Shown piece after piece: positions 1-8,622 of a stretch of DNA of 64,000 bases. The notes under the pieces are model-generated. The model did not search any database, was not told the DNA's origin, and saw only the letters and a list, made by a program, of their open reading frames with translations. How positions within the stretch are numbered: position 1 is the first letter of the stretch; each line of letters begins with the position of its first letter. Source of the stretch: Methylomarinum sp965277025 (GTDB lineage: Bacteria; Pseudomonadota; Gammaproteobacteria; Methylococcales; Methylomonadaceae); the NCBI GenBank assembly GCA_965277025.1, contig OZ255706.1, forward strand, positions 1,798,001 through 1,862,000, read 5' to 3'. The position numbers and the translations under genes were made by a program.

Positions 1-218
1 AGCAAGGCATGAACTGAAAAGCCTTCATCATGCTGATTGGCCCAACCGGCCGCCCAGCGGGCCGATAACTGTTTCGCAAGTTCGGCGACAGTTTGCCAGT
101 GTTGGGACGGCAGTCGCCAGAGCGGCGTTTGTGAAACGCTGGAAACGTCGAGATTGATCTTTTGCTCTAGACATTGTTTCTGTAAGGTATCCAGCCATTG
201 CGCATTGCTTTGACTCAT
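1..218 (-). CDS. hyfG: Hydrogenase-4 subunit G-like protein, N-terminal part (cut by window edge)
   Basis: Only the first 72 codons are present; the gene runs off the left edge. The visible peptide begins MSQSNAQWLDTLQ and has the pattern of the NuoC-like N-terminal domain of HyfG/HycE-type subunits (HWQTVAELAKQLSARW followed by a Trp-rich stretch). The start ATG (216-218) overlaps the stop of the preceding hyfF-like gene as ATGA, so the two are translationally coupled and in one operon. In the family the N-terminal NuoC-like domain is followed by a NuoD/hydrogenase-large-subunit domain. Whether this one keeps the NiFe-binding cysteines cannot be seen here, so the catalytic activity of the complex is open. 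Confidence 0.7.
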   Translation of the reverse strand, partial: MSQSNAQWLDTLQKQCLEQKINLDVSSVSQTPLWRLPSQHWQTVAELAKQLSARWAAGWANQHDEGFSVHAL

Positions 219-1678
219 AACGGTGCGCTCCCTGAAATTAAAATAGTTGCTTGATTAAACCATTCCGACAAAGCGGTCGGTATCGACAGCCCCAACCATA
301 ACACCATGGCCAGATGAATAATGACCGGGACGAGATTGGCTTGCACCGGTTTTTGGCCTTCGGGGGGCTGGCCATAAACCATTGGCTGAATGTTGCGAAA
401 CAGCCCGGCGCAGGCCAGACCGATGCCCAGCAATAAAAACGGCACCAGCCAGGGATAATTCTGCATGGTGGCCAGCAATACCAGAAATTCACTGGTGAAA
501 ACACCAAATGGAGGGAAACCGGCGATAGCCAGCGTTCCGATCAAAAGGCCCCAGCCCACGGTCGGTTGGGTTTTGATCAAACCGCGGATTTTTTCGATGC
601 GCTGGGTACCGGCAATTTGCGCGGCATGGCCGACGGTGACGAAAATGGCCGATTTGGTCAATGAATGCACCATCATATGCAATAAGGCGGCAAAGGTGGC
701 GAATGGGGTGCCGATGCCGAAAGCAAAAGTCATCAGCCCCATATGTTCGATGGAGGAGTAACTGAACAGTCGTTTGATATCCTGTTGGCGGTGCAGAAAG
801 ATGGCCGCAACCAAGAACGACAACAAGCCGAAACCCATCATCAAATAGCCGGCTATATGTGTTCCGGTGGCGCCATCGACCAGCATTTTATTGCGTACCA
901 CGGCGTAAAGTGCATCATTGAGCAACAGGCCGGACAATACCGCTGACATTGGCGTCGGGCCTTCTGAGTGCGCATCCGGCAACCAGTTATGCAGCGGCAC
1001 CAGGCCGATTTTGGTGCCATAGCCAATCAGCATGAAAACAAAGGCGATTTCCAGGATTTCAGGATCCAGCTGGCTGGCGTTTTCATAGAGCACAGTCCAG
1101 ATCAGGGCGTTTTCGGTGTCGCTGATTTGCATGGCGGCGTAATACAGCAACACGGTGCCAAACATGGCCTGGGCGATGCCGACGCCGCACAGGATAAAAT
1201 ATTTCCAGGCAGCCTCGATCGACTCGGGCGTACGGTATAAACTGACCAGCAATACGGTCGCCAGCGTCGCAGCTTCCATCGCCACCCACAATATGCCCAT
1301 ATTATTGGTGGTCAACACCAGATACATGGCGAACATGAAGCCCTGATACATGGAATAGTACAGTTTCAGACGCTTGTTGGTTCGTTTGCCGATTTCCTGT
1401 TCATGACGCATATAGGGCGCGGAGAAAATCGAAATGGTCAGGCCGACGAATGCGGTCAACACGATTAAATACACATTGAACGAATCCACCAGAAAATATT
1501 TCCCGGCGGAAATCAATGTGCCTGAGTTGTACACATCGATCGCCAGCCACAACGACATCAACAAGGCGAAAGCGTTGAATTTGATGTTAATGCGGCCAAC
1601 ACGGGGGTGGTGGCCCCAGATGGCGAAAAAAACAACACCGGCCAGCGGCAACAATAATAACAAGTAGGCGGCGATCAT
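215..1678 (-). CDS. hyfF: Hydrogenase-4 subunit F-like, proton-translocating antiporter-type membrane subunit
   Basis: 487-residue, very hydrophobic protein of the NuoL/M/N and Mrp antiporter-like family, slightly shorter than typical HyfF (about 525). Family signatures are visible: a conserved Glu-containing helix (LWVAMEAATLATVLLV), the GYGTKIGLVPLHNWLPDAHSEGPTPMSAVLSG region with its key Lys, and HMMVHSLTKSAIFVTVGH with a Lys in a broken helix. It would be an inner-membrane proton-channel subunit of a complex-I-like or group 4 hydrogenase-like complex. Start and stop both overlap neighbours by 4 bases, indicating tight coupling. Assignment to HyfF rather than another NuoN/M-type paralogue rests on operon order. 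Confidence 0.85.
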   Translation of the reverse strand: MIAAYLLLLLPLAGVVFFAIWGHHPRVGRINIKFNAFALLMSLWLAIDVYNSGTLISAGKYFLVDSFNVYLIVLTAFVGLTISIFSAPYMRHEQEIGKRTNKRLKLYYSMYQGFMFAMYLVLTTNNMGILWVAMEAATLATVLLVSLYRTPESIEAAWKYFILCGVGIAQAMFGTVLLYYAAMQISDTENALIWTVLYENASQLDPEILEIAFVFMLIGYGTKIGLVPLHNWLPDAHSEGPTPMSAVLSGLLLNDALYAVVRNKMLVDGATGTHIAGYLMMGFGLLSFLVAAIFLHRQQDIKRLFSYSSIEHMGLMTFAFGIGTPFATFAALLHMMVHSLTKSAIFVTVGHAAQIAGTQRIEKIRGLIKTQPTVGWGLLIGTLAIAGFPPFGVFTSEFLVLLATMQNYPWLVPFLLLGIGLACAGLFRNIQPMVYGQPPEGQKPVQANLVPVIIHLAMVLWLGLSIPTALSEWFNQATILISGSAPL

Positions 1679-2364
1679 TGGTCTACCTCGTTCAGACGAT
1701 TCATTTGGTCAACATCCAGGCTGTCGATACTGCTGCTGATATGCAGGAAAAAGATACCGAATAAAATGGCGGCGACCAGCACATCGAAAGCGACGCCCAA
1801 TTCCACAATCATCGGCATGCCCCGGGTGGATACGATAGCGGCGAAAAACAAGCCGTTTTCAATGGACATGAAGCCCACCACATGAGCGATAGCGTGGCGA
1901 TGGGAGATCATCAGCAGCATGCCTAACAGCACCACCGACAGGCCGATGGCCAGAGCATTGATCAGCACCACGGACGTATTTTGAATGACCGGGTGCAAGA
2001 CATAATAACTGAACACCACTAGGGTCGCACCGCCCAGCATGACGGCGGTTTTGTTGTTCAACGCTTCCACGTCACGATGCAGATTCAGTTTGAAAACCTG
2101 CTTTTCCAGCATCCAGGGGATCAAAAACACTTTCAACGTCAAGGTGATGCCGGCGGAAATATAAAGATGTGGGTTGTCCAGGCTGTAGCCCGCCACCGCG
2201 GTGGTCAGACTTAACAGCAGACCTTGTATGGCGAACACGAAAATCAGCCGTAACAGTCGTCCCTGACCAAGCATCAGAAACGAAGTCAATCCCACCAGGG
2301 CGGCCAACGACAAAATCGCCTGGGTGTAAAAATCCAGGGGTGTATCCAGTGGTAATATATCCAT
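1675..2364 (-). CDS. hyfE: Hydrogenase-4 subunit E-like membrane protein (NuoK-like C-terminal half)
   Basis: 229 residues with about seven membrane segments. The C-terminal half (HAIAHVVGFMSIENGLFFAAIVSTRGMPMIVELGVAFDVLVAAILFGIF) carries the NuoK-like pattern with a buried Glu in SIEN and a second in VELG, as in HyfE. It belongs to the membrane arm of the same complex as the flanking hyfF- and hyfC-like genes. Stop and start overlap the neighbours by 4 and 1 bases. Family membership is clear from these motifs; the substrate of the complex is not deducible. Confidence 0.85.
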   Translation of the reverse strand: MDILPLDTPLDFYTQAILSLAALVGLTSFLMLGQGRLLRLIFVFAIQGLLLSLTTAVAGYSLDNPHLYISAGITLTLKVFLIPWMLEKQVFKLNLHRDVEALNNKTAVMLGGATLVVFSYYVLHPVIQNTSVVLINALAIGLSVVLLGMLLMISHRHAIAHVVGFMSIENGLFFAAIVSTRGMPMIVELGVAFDVLVAAILFGIFFLHISSSIDSLDVDQMNRLNEVDQ

Positions 2365-3308
2365 TATTGCGATGCCTCCAAGATAATATGACTCAATAGC
2401 CCTAACAGACCGAGCAAATAGGCGAAACTCAAGTATTCCTGCACCCTGAACAAGCGCATTTTGGCGAACAGGGTTTCAGACAAAGCCAGAAAAATGGCCA
2501 GAACCGCCAGCTTGAGCATCAGCCATAACAGGGCATAGGCCAGAGCGGTGAAGGAAAACTGTTCGGCGATGCCCCAGGGAAAAAAGATATTGCTGATCAA
2601 AACGCCGTAGATCATCAGTTTGGTGAAACTGGCCCATTCGATCAAGGCCAGATGACGACCCGAATATTCCAGAATCATGGCTTCGTGAATCATGGTTAAT
2701 TCCAGATGGGTGGCTGGATTGTCCACCGGGATGCGGCCGGTTTCAGCGATAGCCACCAGAATCATCGCCAGCAAGGCGAAAACAAAGGATGGTCTGAGGA
2801 CGATCCCCTGATCGAGCAGATAGCCGATGGCGGTGGATAAATTGGTGCTCGAGGCGGTCATGGTCAAGGTGAAAATAGCCATTAACATGGCCGGTTCCGC
2901 CAGGGAGGAAATCATCATTTCCCGCGACGAGCCCATGCCGCCAAACGCTGTTCCAACATCCATGCCGGCCAGGGCGAGGAAGAAACGGGCGAAGGCGAAA
3001 AAACCGACCAGCACGATTACATCGGCGCTGGCGGCGGTCGGCAAATCCACTGCAATCAATGGAATCACGGAGGCGGCCAGAACCATGGCGGAAAAAATAA
3101 TATACGGAGCCATCTCAAACAACCAGGAAGCCTGATGAGAAATAACCGGTTGCTTGTGCGTCAAACGCAATAAATCCCGGTAAGGCTGAAGCAGGGAAGG
3201 CGCTTTACGGTTTTGCAAAAAACATTTCCACCAGCGTATCCAGCCCACCAGTAATGGAGCCAAAAATATAAACAATGCCGTTTGTAGAATCGCTATTATC
3301 CAGTTCAT
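2364..3308 (-). CDS. hyfC: Hydrogenase-4 subunit C-like membrane protein (NuoH family)
   Basis: 314-residue NuoH/HyfC-type subunit, the membrane anchor that contacts the peripheral arm. Diagnostic stretches are VGWIRWWKCFLQNRKAPSLL near the N-terminus and ETGRIPVDNPATHLELTMIH with EAMILEYSGRHLALIEWA in the middle, conserved in HyfC/HycD and NuoH. I place the start at MNWIIAIL, whose ATG (3306-3308) overlaps the hyfB stop as TGATG; an ATG five codons upstream is possible but would extend further into hyfB. It is co-transcribed with hyfB and hyfE. Confidence 0.87.
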   Translation of the reverse strand: MNWIIAILQTALFIFLAPLLVGWIRWWKCFLQNRKAPSLLQPYRDLLRLTHKQPVISHQASWLFEMAPYIIFSAMVLAASVIPLIAVDLPTAASADVIVLVGFFAFARFFLALAGMDVGTAFGGMGSSREMMISSLAEPAMLMAIFTLTMTASSTNLSTAIGYLLDQGIVLRPSFVFALLAMILVAIAETGRIPVDNPATHLELTMIHEAMILEYSGRHLALIEWASFTKLMIYGVLISNIFFPWGIAEQFSFTALAYALLWLMLKLAVLAIFLALSETLFAKMRLFRVQEYLSFAYLLGLLGLLSHIILEASQ

Positions 3309-5437
3309 CAGCTGACCACCCATAACAAAACAATTAACGTGACGAAAGAATATCCCAGATAAATTCGGATATTGCCGGTTTGGATGCGTCCCACCAGCCG
3401 GGCCAGGCCGTACACCCCTCGCTCGATAGGGTGGTAGATTCTGGGCCAGCTATGATCCTGAATATGCAGCTGATAATGAATATCTGTGACCTGCTGCGGG
3501 ATTTTTCCCGGCTGCTTGTCAATTTTTTCGTCGATTTCCCAGGTTTTGGCGAAAATGCGGCGGAATGGCATGTTGAACGCTGTGCTGGTGTATTCCATGC
3601 GGGGTGTCAAACCGCCAAAGCCACAATCCCAGGTATCACTTCTACGGGGCTGAGTATTTTTATCCCGGCGTAAATACCAGAGGCAAACAAAGCCAGCAAT
3701 ACTGGCGCCAATCAATACCAAGGGTGCTGCGTAAGAAGCTTTTTGAGCGGAAACCGGCGCCAGCCACAGCCAGTTGATGGTCGTGTCATTGGGTAACTGT
3801 TGATCAAGTAATTGCAATGCGACGGGGTTGAGCAGGTCGATCATGATGCCGGGAACAATGCCGATGAAAAAACACATGCCAGCCAGCAGGCTCAAGCCGG
3901 TCAGCATGCCTTTATCCTGCGTATCCACCGCTTTTTCCGCATGTCGGGAGCGGGGGACGCCGAGAAAAATGCTGCCGAAGACATTGACGAAACAGGCGGC
4001 GGCCAGGGCGGCAGTCAGTGCCAGCGCCGCCGCAGATGCCGGAATCAGGCTGCGCAGCACGGCATTGTCGATAATATCCACTTGTAATGCCGTCTGAAAG
4101 GCCAGCCATTCGGAAACGAAACCATTGAACAAGGGCAGAGATGAAATGCTCATACAGGCCACCAGAAACAATTTGCTGGTGTTCGGCATGTTTTTGATCA
4201 GGCCGCCCATCACTTCAATATTGAGGCTGTGAACTTGATGTTGAATGACGCCTGCGCCCAAAAACAACAGGTTTTTGAACAAAGAGTGATTGAAAGCGTG
4301 AAACAGGGCGGCCAAAAGGCCCAGGGAAGCGACTTCAGGATGACCCTGATCATAAAAGATCATGGACATGCCCAGCACCATAAAGATGATGCCGATATTT
4401 TCAACCGAACTATAAGCTAAAAGCCGTTTCAGATTGGTTTGCACCATCGCATAGAGAATACCGGCCAGAGCGGACAATGCGCCGATAACCAGCAATGTCA
4501 CACCCCATTCCCATTGAATCTGATCGAGCAAATCAAAACAGAAGCGGATAATGCCGTAAACGGCTACTTTCAACATGACGCCACTCATCAACGCGGAAAT
4601 ATGTGAGGGTGCGACCGGATGCGCTTCCGGCAGCCAGACATGGATGGGAACCAGACCGGCTTTCATGCCGAAACCCAGTAAAGCCAGCACAAAGGCGATG
4701 CTGGCCCAGACAGGCGATAATTCGGCGTCACGGAAAGCATCGAAAGTGAAGCTGTAATCAGAAGAAAAACTGGTGAGTACGCCAAAGGCGAGGATGATGG
4801 AAATAGCGCCAACTTCAGCCATGATCAGATATAAAAAAGCCGCGCGCCGGTTTTTAGCGTCTTCATGTTGAAAAGACACCAGAAAATAACTGGATACCGA
4901 CATTAATTCCCAGGCGATCATAAAAAAGAAGGCGTCGTCGGCCAGTAAGACCATCAGCATGCCGGCGACAAAAATACCGGTGAACAATCCCAGTACGGCG
5001 AAAGGGTCTTTTTGTTCATCATATGCAGCAACATAGCCGGGTCCATAGAAACCGACAGCCGTGACGGCGATGCCAATGATGAGATAAAAAACACCTGACA
5101 GGCTGTCAAAATGCACATGCCAGGGCAGCCAGGGCAGTCCCAGGGCGATTTGATCGCGGAAAACACCATGGCTGATCAGAACCGTCAATCCCGCAAGTGT
5201 TGCGAATAGCCCGGAAAGTCCCAGTAATAAAAAACTTAATTGTTTCAAGCGCTGTTGAAACAATTGCTCGCTCACACAGCTGAGCAAAAAATCCCGCCAA
5301 CGGAGGGATAACTGGCTGAATTTATCCAGACCAGCATGAACGCAGCGGGATAACAAGGCTTGCTGTCGTATGAATAATGCCGCCAATCCTGATAACAAGC
5401 TCAGAATGATTGCCATATAAGCCATCAGTAGAGTCAT
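3308..5437 (-). CDS. hyfB: Hydrogenase-4 subunit B-like, NuoL-type proton-pumping subunit
   Basis: 709 residues, the expected size for HyfB-type subunits. The central region has the antiporter-like core (MIAWELMSVSSYFLVSFQHE with the membrane Glu; GFGMKAGLVPIHVWLPEAHPVAPSHISALMSGVMLKVAVYG with conserved Lys; LFHAFNHSLFKNLLFLGAG). The C-terminus carries the HyfB-specific WDCGFGG and RMEYTSTAFNMPFRRIF stretch. This is the first gene of the minus-strand operon. It is divergent from sulP across 456 bp, which must hold the promoters of both. No hydrogenase small subunit or NADH-binding genes are in the window, so the redox partner is unknown. Confidence 0.88.
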   Translation of the reverse strand: MTLLMAYMAIILSLLSGLAALFIRQQALLSRCVHAGLDKFSQLSLRWRDFLLSCVSEQLFQQRLKQLSFLLLGLSGLFATLAGLTVLISHGVFRDQIALGLPWLPWHVHFDSLSGVFYLIIGIAVTAVGFYGPGYVAAYDEQKDPFAVLGLFTGIFVAGMLMVLLADDAFFFMIAWELMSVSSYFLVSFQHEDAKNRRAAFLYLIMAEVGAISIILAFGVLTSFSSDYSFTFDAFRDAELSPVWASIAFVLALLGFGMKAGLVPIHVWLPEAHPVAPSHISALMSGVMLKVAVYGIIRFCFDLLDQIQWEWGVTLLVIGALSALAGILYAMVQTNLKRLLAYSSVENIGIIFMVLGMSMIFYDQGHPEVASLGLLAALFHAFNHSLFKNLLFLGAGVIQHQVHSLNIEVMGGLIKNMPNTSKLFLVACMSISSLPLFNGFVSEWLAFQTALQVDIIDNAVLRSLIPASAAALALTAALAAACFVNVFGSIFLGVPRSRHAEKAVDTQDKGMLTGLSLLAGMCFFIGIVPGIMIDLLNPVALQLLDQQLPNDTTINWLWLAPVSAQKASYAAPLVLIGASIAGFVCLWYLRRDKNTQPRRSDTWDCGFGGLTPRMEYTSTAFNMPFRRIFAKTWEIDEKIDKQPGKIPQQVTDIHYQLHIQDHSWPRIYHPIERGVYGLARLVGRIQTGNIRIYLGYSFVTLIVLLWVVS

Positions 5438-5723
5438 AAAGGCATCCGTTGTTTATCGGTTGATTAAAAGAGTAAAGTATACAACTTCATTGTGTTTCAA
5501 GGGTAAAGCTATTTTCGTGCCAGTTTTGGCGTCGCCAGAAATAAGGAGACGAAGCGATTTTGCATGTTGAAAATGAAGGAGATGGTTGAAATAAACCACT
5601 GAGGCTGGTTGATTTCAACCAATTTCGGTGTGAGATAGTGAGCTGAAGACGAATCAGAGAAGATTTGTTTAGCGATTCCTTATCGTAATGGTATGTTTTA
5701 TTGCCGAGGATTTTTTTGGCATG

Positions 5724-5778
5724 AATGTTGATTCATGAATGTTGATTGTTTTAATGTTGATTGATTTAAAATGTTGAT
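5724..5778. repeat. Four direct AATGTTGAT repeats upstream of sulP
   Basis: Perfect nonamer copies start at 5724, 5738, 5753 and 5770, so start-to-start spacing is 14, 15 and 17 bp. They lie about 115-170 bp upstream of the sulP start and about 290 bp upstream of hyfB. Seen directly; a regulatory role is inference. Confidence 0.6.
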
Positions 5779-5810
5779 GGTTTTTTTGGATTTCAAAGGC
5801 AACTACACTT

Positions 5811-5857
5811 AAGGGAAGCGCTGAACAAATCTTCCATGATTTATTAGCGCTTCCTTA
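5811..5857. repeat. Short REP-like palindrome (AGGGAAGCGCTGA family)
   Basis: Ends AAGGGAAGCGCTGAACAAAT and ATTTATTAGCGCTTCCTTAG form an imperfect inverted repeat around a short loop. Related copies occur at 10455-10530 and 23961-24117, so this is a dispersed family. This 47-bp copy is the minimal form and sits directly upstream of the sulP leader. Confidence 0.6.
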
Positions 5858-5893
5858 GCCTGAATTTTTTAATATGACTGGGAGAATTTTTAA

Positions 5894-7534
5894 ATGACTG
5901 ACTCAATTGGCCCTATTCCTAAAACCGGACTGGCCGGGTTGCGCGAACATTGGCGTGATGATCTGCTTTCCGGCTTTCTGGTGTTTTTGATCGCATTGCC
6001 GCTGTGTCTGGGGATTGCGATGGCGTCTGGCGTTCCGCCGATGGCCGGGATTATTTCGGCAGTGATTGGCGGATTGCTGGTTTCCAGAATCAGCGGTTCT
6101 TATGTCACCATCAATGGCCCGGCGGCCGGGTTGATTGTGGTCATCCTGGATGCCGTACAGACTCTGGGTGAAGGCGATATGATGGCCGGCTACAAATTTA
6201 CCCTGGCTGCGATTGTTTTCGCCAGTTTGCTGCAGGTTGCCATGGGTTTTTTTAAAGCCGGCAAGTTAAGCGCCTTTTTCCCTTCTTCGGTTGTGCATGG
6301 CATGCTGGCGGCGATTGGTATCATCATTATGGTGAAACAGATTCATACCGTTTTTGGCGTCAAGCCGGATGCCGATTCTTTGTTCGCCACCATCGGGGCC
6401 ATCCCAGGCTCCATCTGGAACATGAATCCTGAAATAGCGATGATCGGTTTGCTGGGCCTCATCTTGCTGATTATCTGGGATGTGGTCGATCATAAATGGA
6501 TCAAAATGATACCGGCACCCATTATTGTGGTATTGGTCGGAATGGGTATGGGACAGTTTTTTGATCTGGATCTGAAACACCATTATATGGTGTTGCCGGA
6601 TGCCAATTGGTTGCCACATCATGATTTTACAGTTGGGCCAAAGTATTTGGTGGAAATTCCCGGCAATTTCATGGATAGTTTTTATTTTCCGGATTTTGGC
6701 AAAGTCGCGACAGTGGAATTTTGGATCGCAGTGATCAGCATTTGCCTGGTCGGCAGCCTGGAAAGCCTGTTGAGTGCTGCGGCGGTTGATAAACTCGACC
6801 CTTATAAACGCTGCACAGACCTAAACAAGGATCTCGCCGCGGTGGGTGCGGGTAACACCTTGGCCGGTTTTGTCGGCGGTACACCGATGATTGCCGAAAT
6901 AGTACGTAGTTCGGCCAATGTCAATAATGGCGCCAAAACCAGTTGGGCAAACTTTTTCCATGGCGCATTTTTGTTGTTGTTTGTCGCCTTGTTCCCGAAT
7001 GTGATTCATGAAATTCCAATGGCGTCGTTGGCGGCATTACTGGTTTATACCGGTTATCGGCTGGCGGCTCCCAGGGAATTTATGAAAACCTGGGATGTGG
7101 GTAAAGATAATTTCATCGTGTTCGTGACGACCATTGTCGCGGTATTGGCGACCGATTTATTGATTGGCGTAGCGATTGGCATTGTCGTTAAAACGATTAT
7201 TCATTTTTCCCGTGGCGTCGAGTTGAAAAACTTTTTCTCCATGGCGTTTGAAATTCAGCAAACCGATATCGATGTTTATCATGTTCGTATTCATGGTGCA
7301 GCGATTTTCTCCAACCTGTTAGGTTTGAAAAGTGAACTGGCAGAGCTGCCAAAAGGTAAAAAAGTGTTTTTTGATTTGTCAGAGTCTGAACTGATCGATC
7401 ATACCGTGATGGAATTTTTACACGATTTTAGTGAGGACTATGCCCGCAGTGGTGGTCATTGCGAAATTGTCGGATTGGATAATCATGAACCTTTTTCCGA
7501 TCATCCGCATGCCGCTCGCAAAAAACGGCAATAA
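5894..7534 (+). CDS. SulP-family inorganic anion transporter with C-terminal STAS domain
   Basis: 546-residue SulP (SLC26-type) permease. The N-terminal membrane domain starts with DDLLSGFLVFLIALPLCLGIAMASGVPPMAGIISAVIGG, typical of the family, and continues through about 12-14 helices to near residue 440 (GIVVKTIIHFSRG). Residues of about 455-535 form a STAS domain (DVYHVRIHGAAIFSNLLGL, KKVFFDLSESELIDHTVMEFLHDF). Bacterial members carry sulfate, bicarbonate or other anions; the sequence alone does not decide which. It is divergent from the hyf-like operon, so a link between ion or carbonate flux and that proton-pumping complex is possible but unproven. Start supported by GGGAGAA upstream. 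Confidence 0.85.
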   Translation: MTDSIGPIPKTGLAGLREHWRDDLLSGFLVFLIALPLCLGIAMASGVPPMAGIISAVIGGLLVSRISGSYVTINGPAAGLIVVILDAVQTLGEGDMMAGYKFTLAAIVFASLLQVAMGFFKAGKLSAFFPSSVVHGMLAAIGIIIMVKQIHTVFGVKPDADSLFATIGAIPGSIWNMNPEIAMIGLLGLILLIIWDVVDHKWIKMIPAPIIVVLVGMGMGQFFDLDLKHHYMVLPDANWLPHHDFTVGPKYLVEIPGNFMDSFYFPDFGKVATVEFWIAVISICLVGSLESLLSAAAVDKLDPYKRCTDLNKDLAAVGAGNTLAGFVGGTPMIAEIVRSSANVNNGAKTSWANFFHGAFLLLFVALFPNVIHEIPMASLAALLVYTGYRLAAPREFMKTWDVGKDNFIVFVTTIVAVLATDLLIGVAIGIVVKTIIHFSRGVELKNFFSMAFEIQQTDIDVYHVRIHGAAIFSNLLGLKSELAELPKGKKVFFDLSESELIDHTVMEFLHDFSEDYARSGGHCEIVGLDNHEPFSDHPHAARKKRQ

Positions 7535-7569
7535 GTCTGTGATTGAAACTGATTATTCCAATACTGCTT

Positions 7570-7593
7570 GTTCCCATGCTCCAGCGTGGGAAC
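7570..7593. repeat. Palindromic REP-like hairpin
   Basis: Near-perfect 24-bp palindrome: stem GTTCCCATGC / GCGTGGGAAC around the loop TCCA. A related hairpin with the same GCTCC-GC core and CCCA/TGGG arms lies at 11788-11813. It sits between sulP and the next gene, so it could also attenuate readthrough, but no T-tract follows. Confidence 0.55.
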
Positions 7594-7614
7594 ACTGATC
7601 AGAAAGAGATAAAA

Positions 7615-8319
7615 ATGACGATAATTAAACATTTTGTCGCCAGTCTGCTGGTGGTTTTTTTTATTGCCCCCGTTCAGGCGCAAACTAATGATATGTTTGG
7701 CGTATGGAGCGGGGTTAGCATAAAAGGTGGTTTCAAGGAGGTCAATCCACAATGGGACAAGGTGCATTGGCATATTTTCAACCAGTCGCGAACACGGGAT
7801 GATTCGGCCAAAGGTTCACGCCTGAGCGAGAATTTATTGATGGGGCAGGTCGGCTATTCCTTAAATGAACATGCCTCGGTCTGGCTTGGCTATGCACACG
7901 ACTGGATTCATCCGGCGAATGTTGCGGCATTTCAGGAAAGCCGGGTGTATGAAGATTTTCTCTGGAAACAGACTTTCAACGGCTTTATGTTCGTCAGTCG
8001 AACCCGTATGGATGAGCGCATCAATCAGCGTACAGGCAACGATGGTTTCCGGGCCCGGCAATTATTCAAACTCACTCATGCTGTACCCAATGTGCAGGGG
8101 CTGAGTGTTTATGCGGGCGATGAAGTGTTGTTTTATCTGGATAAAAACGCATTCGGCAAGCAGAGCTTCTCTGAAAACCGGGTCATGTCGGGTTTCAATT
8201 ATCAGTTGAATGCGCATATGGGCTTCAGTTTGGGCTATCTGGGGCAATATGTCAGCACCAAGCATGGCGCAAACCTCTTCACCCATAATCTGCAAGCGCA
8301 TATAACCTACACTTTTTAA
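7615..8319 (+). CDS. DUF2490-like outer-membrane beta-barrel protein
   Basis: 234 residues from the preferred start MTIIKHFVAS, which is preceded by AGAAAGAGA and begins a clear signal peptide cleaved near VQA/QTN. An upstream in-frame ATG at 7543 would add 24 residues that read through the palindrome and is unlikely. The mature protein has alternating-pattern strands, many aromatic residues, and ends in the aromatic residue of AHITYTF, as expected for an outer-membrane barrel. Patterns such as MFGVWSGVSIKG and YAGDEVLFYL resemble DUF2490 proteins, whose function is unknown. It follows sulP by 80 bp and may share its transcript. Confidence 0.6.
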   Translation: MTIIKHFVASLLVVFFIAPVQAQTNDMFGVWSGVSIKGGFKEVNPQWDKVHWHIFNQSRTRDDSAKGSRLSENLLMGQVGYSLNEHASVWLGYAHDWIHPANVAAFQESRVYEDFLWKQTFNGFMFVSRTRMDERINQRTGNDGFRARQLFKLTHAVPNVQGLSVYAGDEVLFYLDKNAFGKQSFSENRVMSGFNYQLNAHMGFSLGYLGQYVSTKHGANLFTHNLQAHITYTF

Positions 8320-8622
8320 CCAGATCGTCACATCTTTTTCATCGCGCTCGCTCATGCTTCTGCGTCACTGCCATTAAGTTAAATTAACTATCTAGCGTAG
8401 GATGGGTAGAGCGTGAGCGAAACCCATCGCTTGCAACTGTTTTTCGATGGGTTTCACTTCGTTCTCGGCAACTGCTCCTGCGTTGCTCAACTCCGGCATC
8501 CATGCAGTCGTATCCATCCTACTTTGTTAAAGCGGAGCTTGAGTTCCAGCATAAATGATTTATTCAGCAATTTCCGATAGATTCTTCAGGCCAAAATACG
8601 GCTTATCTGCTAAAGTTATGGC
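8320..8622. repeat. Intergenic repeat-rich region before rnd
   Basis: 303 bp with no gene. GTAGGATGG (about 8398) and CCATCCTAC (about 8514) bracket a 125-bp palindromic unit that also contains GAAACCCATCG and CGATGGGTTTC in inverted orientation. Just downstream, the complement of the stretch near 8523-8545 matches 11825-11847 in about 21 of 23 positions. These look like dispersed intergenic repeats. The rnd promoter must lie in the last 80 bp but I cannot assign its hexamers. Confidence 0.5.

Larger units (their letters stand above)
5438..5893. promoter_or_regulatory. Divergent intergenic region between hyfB and sulP
   Basis: 456 bp without a convincing gene. It holds four direct copies of AATGTTGAT (5724-5732, 5738-5746, 5753-5761, 5770-5778) at 14-17 bp spacing, then a short REP-like palindrome at 5811-5857. 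The sulP ribosome site GGGAGAA lies just before its ATG. The spacing of the nonamers suggests a regulator array or a decayed tandem repeat; which one cannot be told from one copy. Confidence 0.45.

Noticed and set aside
3380..4097. Plus-strand open frames opposite hyfB
   Set aside because: They run antisense through a clearly conserved gene, have odd composition and no family pattern.
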